NCBI GenBank assembly: GCA_964422925.1
Contig: CAYRDC010000015.1
Span: forward strand, 1 to 64,000
DNA length: 64,000 nucleotides
Reading direction: 5' to 3'
DNA from: CAYRDC01 sp964422925
GTDB taxonomy: Bacteria > Bacteroidota > Bacteroidia > Chitinophagales > S012-47
The translations under genes and the position numbers were made by a program. Below the pieces are notes generated by a model, which saw only the letters and a list, made by a program, of their open reading frames with translations, searched no databases and was not told the DNA's origin. Of this stretch, positions 6,233 through 14,140 are shown piece after piece; the first letter of the stretch is position 1; each line of letters begins with the position of its first letter.

Positions 6233-9019
6233 ATGAAAAGATTACTGACCTTTATGATGAGCGCTTTGCTTGCGGTAGGTGTATTCGCCCAGGGCGGAAC
6301 CATCAGCGGCAAAGTAATTGACAAAGAAACCGGTGAAACGCTGGTTGGTGCCAATGTGGTTATCAAAGGCACACCAAGGGGTACTGCTACGGATGTCAAT
6401 GGGCAGTTTACCTTGAAAAATGTTCCGGATGGAGCTGAAATCATGGCTTCCATGCTGGGGTATGAAGCTGTGACAAAGCCCGCAGCTCCACAGATGATCT
6501 TTGAACTGGCTCCTTCAGCTACTGAACTCAGTGAATTGGAGATCGTAGCCGATCGTTCCTCCCGGGAAGCCCCGTTTGCTTTCACTTATCTGAAAAAAGA
6601 AGATGTCACGAACCGACTGGGCAGTCGTGATCTTCCGCTTGTTTTGAACAACACGCCCTCGATTTATGCTACCAACCAGGGTGGCGGGGCTGGTGACGCA
6701 CGGATTAATGTGCGCGGGTTTAACCAGCGTAATGTGGCTATTATGATTAACGGGGTCCCGGTAAACGATATGGAAAACGGATGGGTTTACTGGTCCAACT
6801 GGGATGGTATTGGCGATGCCACTTCTTCCATCCAGGTGCAGCGCGGGCTCAGTTCCGTAAACCTGGCAGTTCCTTCCATCGGTGGCACGCTGAATATTAT
6901 CACTGATCCGGCCGGAAAAGTACAGGGTGCTTCCGTAAAACAGGAATTTGGTTCCTGGAACTTTAAGAAAACCACCATTACCCTGAATTCCGGCCTGATT
7001 AATGACAAATTTGCCATCAGCGGGTCGATTGTACGCAAAACCGGTGACGGGTTCTATGAAGGGACCTACACGGATGCCTGGGCCTATTACCTGGGTATGT
7101 CTTACAAGGCCGGTAAAAAGGACAAATTTGAACTCTTTGCCATTGGCGCTCCGCAAAAGCACGGGCAAAACCTTTACAAACAAAATATTGCTACCTACAG
7201 CCATGCTTTCGCGGAAAGCCTCAGTGACTACGACCCTGCGGCCCTGGATAAATTCCAGGAAGCCGGGCGTACGTTTAACCAAAACTACGGGACAGTGGAT
7301 CCTACCTATAGAGGTAAACAGTCCTATGGCATGTATCAATATTTCAGCCATGTGGACCGTTCCAGCCCGTATTTTATTCTTGAACGGGAGAACTTCTTCC
7401 ACAAGCCCCAGGTAAACCTGAACTGGTACCACACTTTCAGCGACCGTATGCAATGGGCTACCATCGCCTATTGGAGCGGTGGCCATGGCGGAGGTGCCGG
7501 AACCTATGGCAAACTGTACCGCAGGGATGCCAACGGCAACCTGGGCGACAACGATTACAAATTCTATTACGGACCATCTCCCTGGCGCTGGGACTGGAAT
7601 GCTACCATTGCCATGAACCAGGCCAATGCCGATACCTTCTGGATTGACAAAAAGCCTTACTGGAAAGAAGACCAGCAAAGTATCGGAATCCTTCGAGCCA
7701 GCCGCAACAATCAATGGACCCTTGGGGCTATTTCGAAACTTTACTACGATGTGACCGACAATTTCAAGACAGTAATTGGAATTGACTGGCGAACGGCCCA
7801 GATCGATCACTTCCGTGAAGTGCGTGACCTGCTGGGTGGTAACTATTTCGTGTTCAAAGGCAATGACTTTGATACCGATTCCGCCTCATGGAATAAACAG
7901 CTGGGCGACATCATCGATTATCATTTCACCAATACAGTTGACTGGTTTGGCGCTTATGTCCAGGGTCAATATGAAACATCCAACCTGAGCGCCTATCTGA
8001 TGTTGGGCTGGAACACGATTGGTTACACTTACACAAACCATTTTGTGAACGCGGCCAATGATCCCAATGCTACCGCCAATGACAAAGGTGAACTGTATGC
8101 TGAAAGCAAAGGGCATATGGGTTACCAGGTCAAAGGCGGCCTGATGTACCACTTCAATGAAAACTTCGGCATTTTCGCCAATGGCGGCCTGATATCGAAA
8201 ACACCCATTTTTGACGCGGTGATCAACGACCGGACAGCCACGGTATATCCCAATCCTAGAAACGAGCGCTTCCGTTCGTTTGAAAGCGGGGTTGACGCCA
8301 CGCTGCTGAATGGTGACCTGACGGCCAAGATCGGATATTACAATACTACTTGGATGGACCGTACCCAGATTCTTATAACCAACAATCAGGACGGTACCGA
8401 TGGATTCATCTTCCTGACGGGGATGAACGCCAACCACGCGGGCATTGAAATAGAAAGTGCCTGGCAACCCTGCCGCCAATTCCGCCTGGACGCTGCCGCG
8501 AGTTTCGGCAACTGGCACATGATTGACGATGTTAGCGGAACTTATACCACTTGGGAACCGGATACAGCCGGTAACCTGGTGGAAACCACCAAGGATTATA
8601 ACTACTATGTGAAGGACCTGAAAGTGGGAGATGCTCCGCAAACCCAGATTGCCCTGGCGCCCACGGTTTATCCGTCCAACAGTTTGAGCATCCAGCTGGT
8701 GTATCGCTATTATGCCAATAACTACGCAAACTGGGATCCCTTCAGCCGTACGAATGAAACCGACCGCACGCAAAGCTGGAAAGCGCCAAATTATGGTGTG
8801 GTTGACATGCATGTTAATTATATCCTGCCTGTTAGCATTGAAGGTATGCAGGTGGAAACCTTCCTCCACGTATTCAACTTGTTGAATAATGTGTATATCC
8901 AGGATGCCGTGGACAACAGCCGGTATAATGCATTTGACGGCAACCATACGGCTGATGACGCGGAAGTGTTCTTTGGACTGCCCCGGAATTTTAATGCTGG
9001 CTTCAGGGTTCGCTTCTAA
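6233..9019 (+). CDS. TonB-dependent outer-membrane receptor with carboxypeptidase-like N-terminal domain
   Basis: A 928-residue SusC-like receptor that should import a substrate across the outer membrane using TonB energy. The signal peptide is residues 1-20 (cut after VFAQ). Residues about 23-105 form the CarboxypepD_reg-like beta-sandwich (GTISGKVIDKETGETLVGANV), residues about 110-240 the plug (RINVRGFNQRNVAIMINGVP), and the rest a 22-strand barrel ending in the aromatic terminus FNAGFRVRF. No SusD partner follows, so it is a stand-alone receptor and its ligand cannot be read from context. The plug variant ENGWVYWSNWDGIGDAT is typical of stand-alone Bacteroidota receptors. It is transcribed alone, between its own promoter and a strong palindromic terminator. 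Confidence 0.93.
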   Translation: MKRLLTFMMSALLAVGVFAQGGTISGKVIDKETGETLVGANVVIKGTPRGTATDVNGQFTLKNVPDGAEIMASMLGYEAVTKPAAPQMIFELAPSATELSELEIVADRSSREAPFAFTYLKKEDVTNRLGSRDLPLVLNNTPSIYATNQGGGAGDARINVRGFNQRNVAIMINGVPVNDMENGWVYWSNWDGIGDATSSIQVQRGLSSVNLAVPSIGGTLNIITDPAGKVQGASVKQEFGSWNFKKTTITLNSGLINDKFAISGSIVRKTGDGFYEGTYTDAWAYYLGMSYKAGKKDKFELFAIGAPQKHGQNLYKQNIATYSHAFAESLSDYDPAALDKFQEAGRTFNQNYGTVDPTYRGKQSYGMYQYFSHVDRSSPYFILERENFFHKPQVNLNWYHTFSDRMQWATIAYWSGGHGGGAGTYGKLYRRDANGNLGDNDYKFYYGPSPWRWDWNATIAMNQANADTFWIDKKPYWKEDQQSIGILRASRNNQWTLGAISKLYYDVTDNFKTVIGIDWRTAQIDHFREVRDLLGGNYFVFKGNDFDTDSASWNKQLGDIIDYHFTNTVDWFGAYVQGQYETSNLSAYLMLGWNTIGYTYTNHFVNAANDPNATANDKGELYAESKGHMGYQVKGGLMYHFNENFGIFANGGLISKTPIFDAVINDRTATVYPNPRNERFRSFESGVDATLLNGDLTAKIGYYNTTWMDRTQILITNNQDGTDGFIFLTGMNANHAGIEIESAWQPCRQFRLDAAASFGNWHMIDDVSGTYTTWEPDTAGNLVETTKDYNYYVKDLKVGDAPQTQIALAPTVYPSNSLSIQLVYRYYANNYANWDPFSRTNETDRTQSWKAPNYGVVDMHVNYILPVSIEGMQVETFLHVFNLLNNVYIQDAVDNSRYNAFDGNHTADDAEVFFGLPRNFNAGFRVRF

Positions 9020-9037
9020 GTATAAACACCAAGCCAT

Positions 9038-9077
9038 GAAAGAGAGAAAGCCGCGAATTCGCGGCTTTCTCTCTTTC
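9038..9077. terminator. 40-bp perfect palindrome, bidirectional terminator
   Basis: Two 18-bp arms (GAAAGAGAGAAAGCCGCG and its exact complement) flank AATT, which is itself self-complementary. It sits between two convergent genes. The arm ends are purine/pyrimidine-rich, giving U-rich RNA 3' of the GC stem in both directions. It overlaps the last two bases of the convergent gene's stop codon. Confidence 0.85.
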
Positions 9078-9435
9078 AGTTGCACTGCTGCAACTTAAAA
9101 CCGAGGAGATGGTAATACTGGTAATCCTCTAGGTATGTGGGTGAGGCTTTATCCAAGCTCTTTAATGCCTGCAGGCAGTAACTCCTGGCAAGACGGTATT
9201 GCCCGTTTTCTTCCTTGATCTGGGCCAGGAATCCATAGATATCCGGTAACAGGTTGCTTGATTCCAGACGTGCCTGACGCAAAGCCAGCCGGGCGGTCTG
9301 CTGGGCATGTAATTTCAGACCGGCATTGTACAGCCGGATGGCTTCTGAAAAAAAATATTGACTGGTTGCTGATGGTTCCCGGGAGTGTATTACCTTCAGT
9401 ACCGGGGCTTCCAATTGTTTTGCTGCGTTCATCAT
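9076..9435 (-). CDS. Small TPR-like hypothetical protein
   Basis: A 119-residue soluble protein with no signal peptide. Three helix pairs resemble tetratricopeptide repeats: AIRLYNAGLKLHAQQTARLALRQ, a middle LPDIYGFLAQIKEENGQYRLA pair and a final YLEDYQYYHLLGF pair, with small and aromatic residues at TPR positions. That suggests protein-protein contact, but no function can be assigned. Start is at 9435 or the adjacent ATG at 9432. It has its own -7 box and ends in the shared palindromic terminator, so it is a single-gene unit. Confidence 0.6.
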   Translation of the reverse strand: MMNAAKQLEAPVLKVIHSREPSATSQYFFSEAIRLYNAGLKLHAQQTARLALRQARLESSNLLPDIYGFLAQIKEENGQYRLARSYCLQALKSLDKASPTYLEDYQYYHLLGFKLQQCN

Positions 9436-9452
9436 GTTATAACTTTTGAACC

Positions 9453-9460
9453 CAAAGCTA
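9453..9460 (-). promoter_or_regulatory. -7 promoter box for the TPR-like gene
   Basis: On the minus strand this reads TAGCTTTG, matching TAnnTTTG, with a predicted start near 9446 and a leader of about 11 nt. No -33 element was identified. Confidence 0.5.
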
Positions 9461-9528
9461 TAGGGGAAGAACGCAGCCTATTTGCGGTCAGGATTTTTTT
9501 TGGAAGGTCATCTAAAAGATATGCCGCA

Positions 9529-10539
9529 TTAAAGGTCTTTGTACCTGGTTAATGTCTTTTCCAAAGTTTTCCGGATCTCCCTGGCAAACCAGTCAGGCGA
9601 TTCTACCTTTACCGAAGGGCCGTAACCGAGTATTAGCATTCTGAGCTCCACGGTGGGATATACCCTGATTGTAACCTTGAATACTTCCTGATTGTCTTCC
9701 AGTATTTCCTGGGTGTGGTGTAAAGGCTGGGTTTTCAGGTATTCGCCCTGGATGGGCGTGAAGCTCAGGACAATATCCACCGGGTCTCCGTCATAGGTGG
9801 TGATTCCAATAGCGTAGCGGAAGTATTCTTCCGGTTCAAAGCCTGCGTGGCTGCGCCATGGTATCTCCGCTTCTTCCAGCAAGCTGATGCGGTCTAACCC
9901 GTAGGTGAGTATGACCTCGCGTCTGTCGTGCATGCCAACCAGGTACCACCGGTTGCGGTATTCTTTCAGAAGGTATGGGTGCACGGTATGCAGTTTGGGA
10001 ATGTCCCGGTCGAAACGTTTGTACTGAAACTGTACGGTTTTTCGCTGTTGTATGGCTTCCAGCAAGGGTCCGATCCATTCGCGCCCTTTCTGGTAGGGCA
10101 CCTGTTCGAACCGGATCACGGGTTCGCTGCCTTCTTCCAGCACCCGGCTCAGGTTCACGGCCTCCATGATTTTGTCCACCGCGTTGCTGTATTGCCTGAA
10201 AATGGTAATGTCCCGGAACTGTTCGAGCACCGCGGCCGCAAACCAGATCGATTTTATATCGTGTTCATTCAGGGGAATGGAAGCGATGGTGTAGTTAGGG
10301 TCTTCATAGTAGTACCCGTCATGCGCTTTGCTGTACCGGATAGGTGCCAGGTATCCCAGGGCGTTGTCTTCCCGCATGGCTTTGATGTCCTTTTGAATGG
10401 TGGACACCGAGAATTCTTTGCCCAGTTTTTCTTCCATTACCTCGCGCAAACGTTCCATGGACGGATAGGGGTGGTATTTGTTGCGCAGGCAACTGTCAAT
10501 GATCCGGTACCGGATCAAGGCTTCCTTGTTTTTGGGCAT
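9529..10539 (-). CDS. WYL-domain transcriptional regulator
   Basis: A 336-residue regulator of the YafY/WYL type. Residues about 1-75 form a winged helix-turn-helix region (SVSTIQKDIKAMRED, where the recognition helix should lie). Residues about 145-235 form the WYL domain, including the YLLKEYRNRWYLVG stretch, and the rest is the WYL C-terminal extension. WYL domains sense ligands, often nucleic acids or nucleotides, and many control defence or DNA-damage genes. It stands alone and divergent from the beta-barrel gene at 10654 across 114 bp, which it might control; that is inference. Confidence 0.87.
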   Translation of the reverse strand: MPKNKEALIRYRIIDSCLRNKYHPYPSMERLREVMEEKLGKEFSVSTIQKDIKAMREDNALGYLAPIRYSKAHDGYYYEDPNYTIASIPLNEHDIKSIWFAAAVLEQFRDITIFRQYSNAVDKIMEAVNLSRVLEEGSEPVIRFEQVPYQKGREWIGPLLEAIQQRKTVQFQYKRFDRDIPKLHTVHPYLLKEYRNRWYLVGMHDRREVILTYGLDRISLLEEAEIPWRSHAGFEPEEYFRYAIGITTYDGDPVDIVLSFTPIQGEYLKTQPLHHTQEILEDNQEVFKVTIRVYPTVELRMLILGYGPSVKVESPDWFAREIRKTLEKTLTRYKDL

Positions 10540-10613
10540 GGCTGTTTGTATGGTTTTGTGGCGGAATATATTCTCCGCTTATCTGCTTTAAGCGGCTTTA
10601 GGACATAAAGTTT

Positions 10614-10621
10614 TAATTTTG
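10614..10621 (+). promoter_or_regulatory. -7 promoter box for the beta-barrel gene
   Basis: TAATTTTG matches TAnnTTTG and lies 32 bp before the ATG at 10654. The -33 region lacks a clear TTG. Confidence 0.5.
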
Positions 10622-10653
10622 GCGTTAATTCTGAAAACGGAAAACAAACTTTT

Positions 10654-11331
10654 ATGAAAAAACTCATTATTTTTTGTTTCTGCCTCTTTTTTTCTGTTTC
10701 CCTGTGGAGCCAGATCAAGGGCAGCAGCGATCGCTATGTGATGGAAATTAACTGGAATTACTGGTTAAACGCTCCGCAGGATATACAGGTAAAACCTTTC
10801 AGCCGCGGTTTCAATACGTTTGTCATGTTTGATTTCCCGTTTAAGGAAAAATCGCATTTCAGCGTAGCCCTGGGACCGGGGTTGAGTTCTGAGAATGTTT
10901 ATCATAATGGCCGGTTTATAAATACTGACACCACCACCCAACTGGTACCTATCAACGACAGCATTAAATATAAGCGTAATAAGCTCAATACAAACTATCT
11001 GGAAGCGCCCTTGGAGTTTCGCTTTCGTACCAAGCCCCTGGTGAAAAGCTACCGGCTGAAAATTGCCGTTGGGTTGCGGGGCGGAATGCTTATTTCCAGC
11101 CATATCAAATTTATCGGACAGGGGACGGCTTTCGGACAGCCTGGGGATAATGTCAAAATCAAGGAATACAAGGTGCCCAACCTGGCTAAATACCGTTACG
11201 GGTTAACGGCCCGTGTGGGTTTTGGCCCTTTCAATTTTATCGGCTATTACGGTCTCAGTACCCTCTTTGACCAGGGGCTTGGGCCGGCCATTGTTCCTGT
11301 GTCCATTGGCTTTACTTTTAACATGCTATAG
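10654..11331 (+). CDS. Outer-membrane beta-barrel protein, PorT-like
   Basis: A 225-residue exported protein with a signal peptide (residues 1-19, cut after SLWSQ). Alternating hydrophobic and aromatic strands follow (for example HFSVALGPGLSS, KIAVGLRGGMLIS, RYGLTARVGFGPF), ending in SIGFTFNML, as in small 8-stranded outer-membrane barrels of Bacteroidota. The fold resembles the PorT family, one member of which serves gliding/type IX secretion. Many paralogues are unrelated to secretion, so no function is assigned. It is followed by a good terminator and is probably monocistronic. Confidence 0.75.
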   Translation: MKKLIIFCFCLFFSVSLWSQIKGSSDRYVMEINWNYWLNAPQDIQVKPFSRGFNTFVMFDFPFKEKSHFSVALGPGLSSENVYHNGRFINTDTTTQLVPINDSIKYKRNKLNTNYLEAPLEFRFRTKPLVKSYRLKIAVGLRGGMLISSHIKFIGQGTAFGQPGDNVKIKEYKVPNLAKYRYGLTARVGFGPFNFIGYYGLSTLFDQGLGPAIVPVSIGFTFNML

Positions 11332-11355
11332 AAAGCCGTATTTTTTTACTTGCAG

Positions 11356-11381
11356 GGAGGCTTTGCAGGCCTCCTTTTTTT
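11356..11381 (+). terminator. Rho-independent terminator
   Basis: GGAGGC (11356-11361), a 7-nt loop and GCCTCC (11369-11374) are followed by seven T residues. It ends transcription from the beta-barrel gene. It also shows that the next gene starts at the ATG at 11389, not at the in-frame TTG at 11350 inside the hairpin region. Confidence 0.8.
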
Positions 11382-11388
11382 GCATTCT

Positions 11389-12147
11389 ATGCAGGAGAAA
11401 CCCAAAAATCAGAAACCCGGTATCCGGCTCAACAAGTTCCTCGCGCACGGGGGCGTAGCCTCCAGGCGCAAGGCCGATGAACTGATCCGGGCCGGGAAAG
11501 TGACCGTGAACGGCAAGACGGTGACCGAAATGGGTTACCTCGTGCAGCCGGGCGATCAGATTACCTGCAACGGGAAACCTGTCCGGGGCGAGCGCTTTGT
11601 GTATATTCTTATGAATAAACCTAAAGACTTTCTCTGTACCCGGTCTGATGAAAAAGGCCGCAAAACCGTAATTGACCTGTTGCATGGTCGCATCCGCGAA
11701 AGGGTTTACCCCGTGGGGCGTCTAGACCGCAATACCACCGGCCTGCTTTTGCTGACCAATGACGGTGACCTGGCTCAGCGCCTTGCCCATCCTTCGGGCC
11801 GGGTTGAGAAACTCTACCATGTGCGCCTGGACCGTGATTTGGCTCCGGAAGACCTCGAAGCTATCCGGGCCGGGCTGGAACTGGAAGACGGCTTTATCCG
11901 GGTCGACCAGGTTGACTATGTGGCCGGTGCGCCACCCAACGAAGTGGGGGTCCGCCTCCACAGCGGGCGCAATCGCATCATAAGGCGTATTTTTGAACAC
12001 CTGGGTTATCGCGTCAAAGCGCTTGACCGCGTGAAATATGCCGGCCTGACCAAAAAAGACCTGCCGCGGGGTAAATGGCGCCTGCTGGCTTCCCGAGAAA
12101 TCGGGTTCCTGAAACAACAGGCCGGGAATAAATCCAAGACCAAATGA
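11389..12147 (+). CDS. Ribosomal large-subunit pseudouridine synthase, RluB/RsuA family
   Basis: A 252-residue enzyme that converts specific uridines in rRNA to pseudouridine. Residues about 8-55 form an S4 RNA-binding domain (RLNKFLAHGGVASRRKADELI). The catalytic domain carries the family signature GRLDRNTTGLLLLTNDG with its catalytic Asp, and later RNRIIRRIFEHLGY. The family is certain, but RluB, RluE/F and RsuA are hard to separate by eye; the overall layout fits RluB best. The final ATGA overlaps the start of the following lipoprotein gene, so they are coupled even though the functions look unrelated. Confidence 0.9.
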   Translation: MQEKPKNQKPGIRLNKFLAHGGVASRRKADELIRAGKVTVNGKTVTEMGYLVQPGDQITCNGKPVRGERFVYILMNKPKDFLCTRSDEKGRKTVIDLLHGRIRERVYPVGRLDRNTTGLLLLTNDGDLAQRLAHPSGRVEKLYHVRLDRDLAPEDLEAIRAGLELEDGFIRVDQVDYVAGAPPNEVGVRLHSGRNRIIRRIFEHLGYRVKALDRVKYAGLTKKDLPRGKWRLLASREIGFLKQQAGNKSKTK

Positions 12148-13382
12148 AAAGAGCAACTTTTTACCTGTCACTGCTGATACTCGCAGCTTGTCAATCCGGG
12201 AATAAGCATCCGCAACCGGGCCTCCTGCGAACCGGGTCTTGGCATGCCACACTCAACGCCCCGGGGGTAACCATTCCTTTTGATGTGCGCGTGGAACAGG
12301 CGGACTCGGCCTTTGTGTTTCATATCCTCAACGCGGCAGAAGATATACCTGCTGAACAGGTCATCGTGGATTCCGATTCGGTGCACATTATCCTGCCGGT
12401 TTTTGATTCCCGCTGGAACCTGGCCCGCGTCAACGATTCCCTGCTCAGCGGTACCTGGCTCAAATACAGCCGGTACAAGCCATACACTATGGATATCCGC
12501 CTCGAGGCGGGAGAAAAACCCCGTTTCCCGGTTTCGGACCCTGAACCCAGAGTTGACTTTTCAGGCGACTGGAGGACTGTTTTCAGCCCCGATAACATCG
12601 AAGATACTTACATGGCCCTGGGCCGGTTTTCCCAGGAGGACAGCCATATTACTGGCACTTTCCTCACTACCACGGGCGATTACCGTTTCCTCGAAGGTAC
12701 CGTGCAGGGCGACAGTCTCTTTTTAAGTTGCTTTGACGGCTCCCATGCCTTCCTCTTCAAAGCCAGGCTTCAAAACGATACCATCTACGGCCGTTTCTGG
12801 TCCGGCAAGCACTGGGAGGAACCCTGGATTGCCTGGAAGGAACCCGGCTACCGGCTTCCGGATCCGGATTCCCTCACTTTCCTGAAACCCGGCTACGACC
12901 ATATCGACTTTACCCTTCCCGACCTGGACAGCAACCTCGTGAGCCTTCACGATGAAGCTTTCCGCGATAAGGTGATTGTCCTGCAGATCATGGGCACCTG
13001 GTGCCCCAACTGCATGGATGAAACTGCCTTTATGTCGGAGTATTACAACGCCCATCCCTCCGATGACCTGGTATTCATCGGTCTGGCGTTTGAGCGCACC
13101 AATACTTTTTCGCAGGCGGTGGATAATGTCAGACGGCTCATTCAGCGCTTTGATATCCGATATCCCATTTTGCTGGCCGGCTTTCCCTCCCGCGACCGGA
13201 TCAATGAAGTGCTACCCATGATCGATCATTTCATGAGCTATCCCACTTCCATCTTTATCGACCGGGAAGGCCGCGTCAGGCGTATCCATACGGGATTTGC
13301 CGGCCCCGCCACGGGCAATGACTTCGAAATCTTTAAAAAGGAATTTGACGAGCTGATCCGTGAAATGCTCGGAACATCCTGA
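12144..13382 (+). CDS. TlpA-like thioredoxin-fold lipoprotein
   Basis: A 412-residue lipoprotein: signal peptide with lipobox LAAC (Cys16), a beta-rich domain of about 240 residues without a recognised name, then a TlpA/redoxin domain from about residue 255. The active site is WCPNC with Cys287 and Cys290, and the cis-Pro loop is in YPTSIFID. Such proteins reduce or isomerise disulfides in the periplasm, often for cytochrome or metalloprotein maturation. The N-terminal half looks like the accessory domain of many Bacteroidota TlpA lipoproteins. It is coupled by a 4-bp overlap to the pseudouridine synthase gene; no specific client is suggested by the context. Confidence 0.88.
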   Translation: MKRATFYLSLLILAACQSGNKHPQPGLLRTGSWHATLNAPGVTIPFDVRVEQADSAFVFHILNAAEDIPAEQVIVDSDSVHIILPVFDSRWNLARVNDSLLSGTWLKYSRYKPYTMDIRLEAGEKPRFPVSDPEPRVDFSGDWRTVFSPDNIEDTYMALGRFSQEDSHITGTFLTTTGDYRFLEGTVQGDSLFLSCFDGSHAFLFKARLQNDTIYGRFWSGKHWEEPWIAWKEPGYRLPDPDSLTFLKPGYDHIDFTLPDLDSNLVSLHDEAFRDKVIVLQIMGTWCPNCMDETAFMSEYYNAHPSDDLVFIGLAFERTNTFSQAVDNVRRLIQRFDIRYPILLAGFPSRDRINEVLPMIDHFMSYPTSIFIDREGRVRRIHTGFAGPATGNDFEIFKKEFDELIREMLGTS

Positions 13383-13411
13383 GCCTGAAGGGAGATTTTG
13401 CAGAAACTTTT

Positions 13412-14020
13412 TTAGAGTATTTTCACCATGCGGTAAAAACGGAAATCCCGGCCACCTGCTCTGGCATGGGTTTCCCTGATAACTGAGAAACCCAGATTTT
13501 CATACAGCTTTTTTGCCCGGTGGTTATGGGTCTCCACGTCCAGTACCAGTTTCGGGATACCCGATTTCCGGGCTTGCTCTCCGGCATCTTCCAGTAACCT
13601 CCGGCCCAATCCTTTCCCGCGGTATGCGGGGTATACCGCCACATTGCTAATGTAGAATTCATCCGGTTCCAGGCGGCCGATGGCCCGGTTCAATGCCAGG
13701 AATCCCGGCAGGAGGCGAAAGAGCCTGCCACCGTTGTACCGGAACATCAGCCACCCGGTGCGTGGGTCTTGCCTGTGCTTGGTCCGGTACCCGTAGCCCA
13801 GCAGCATGCCGGCCACCTTCCCGTTGGTTTCCGCAACCCTGACAAGCTCATAACTGAACAGGTTCCGTTTCAGCCTGTACAGGGTTTCGAGCTTATTGTA
13901 AAGCCCGGACCCGAACAAAACCCTGAAAAGCTCCGGAGCGCTTTCCACCATCAGCCGGGCAAAATCCACCCCTTGCCTCCTGGTGGAATTCCTGATCGCT
14001 ATGCTTTCTGCCAGGTCCAT
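13412..14020 (-). CDS. GNAT-family N-acetyltransferase
   Basis: A 202-residue acetyltransferase of the Gcn5-related family. The C-terminal half has the acetyl-CoA-binding motif A (VAVYPAYRGKGLGRRLL, with the R/Q-x-x-G-x-G/A loop) and motif B (NHRAKKLYENLGF). The N-terminal half, about 90 residues, looks like the extra segment of a subset of Bacteroidota GNATs (FRVLFG followed by helices). The substrate is unknown. It stands alone, converging 29 bp after the TlpA-like gene, with no obvious terminator between them. Confidence 0.85.
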   Translation of the reverse strand: MDLAESIAIRNSTRRQGVDFARLMVESAPELFRVLFGSGLYNKLETLYRLKRNLFSYELVRVAETNGKVAGMLLGYGYRTKHRQDPRTGWLMFRYNGGRLFRLLPGFLALNRAIGRLEPDEFYISNVAVYPAYRGKGLGRRLLEDAGEQARKSGIPKLVLDVETHNHRAKKLYENLGFSVIRETHARAGGRDFRFYRMVKIL

Positions 14021-14094
14021 ACTATCAGGAAATTTGAGAGAGACTAATAAAAATAAAGTTACAGCCCGTCCCGGTTTGTTTTACTATCAGTTAC

Positions 14095-14122
14095 AAAAAA
14101 ACCCAGCCTTTGGTCGGGTTTT
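14095..14122 (-). terminator. Terminator after the C1 peptidase gene
   Basis: On the minus strand AACCC-GA-CC, a 3-nt loop and GG-CT-GGGTT form a stem with an internal 2x2 mismatch, followed by a T-run (14095-14101 as A on the plus strand). Confidence 0.6.
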
Positions 14123-14140
14123 CTTCCTGTTTCGTGGTTT

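Noticed and set aside
6515..7810. Long open frame of 431 codons on the minus strand opposite the TonB receptor
   Set aside because: It lies wholly antisense to a complete receptor gene, has no recognisable domain, and its composition is what a high-GC antisense frame produces.
7886..9085. Open frame of 399 codons on the minus strand opposite the receptor's 3' half
   Set aside because: Antisense shadow without recognisable domains; it also overlaps the palindromic terminator.
11350..11388. Longer N-terminus of the pseudouridine synthase from a TTG at 11350
   Set aside because: That stretch is the terminator hairpin of the previous gene.
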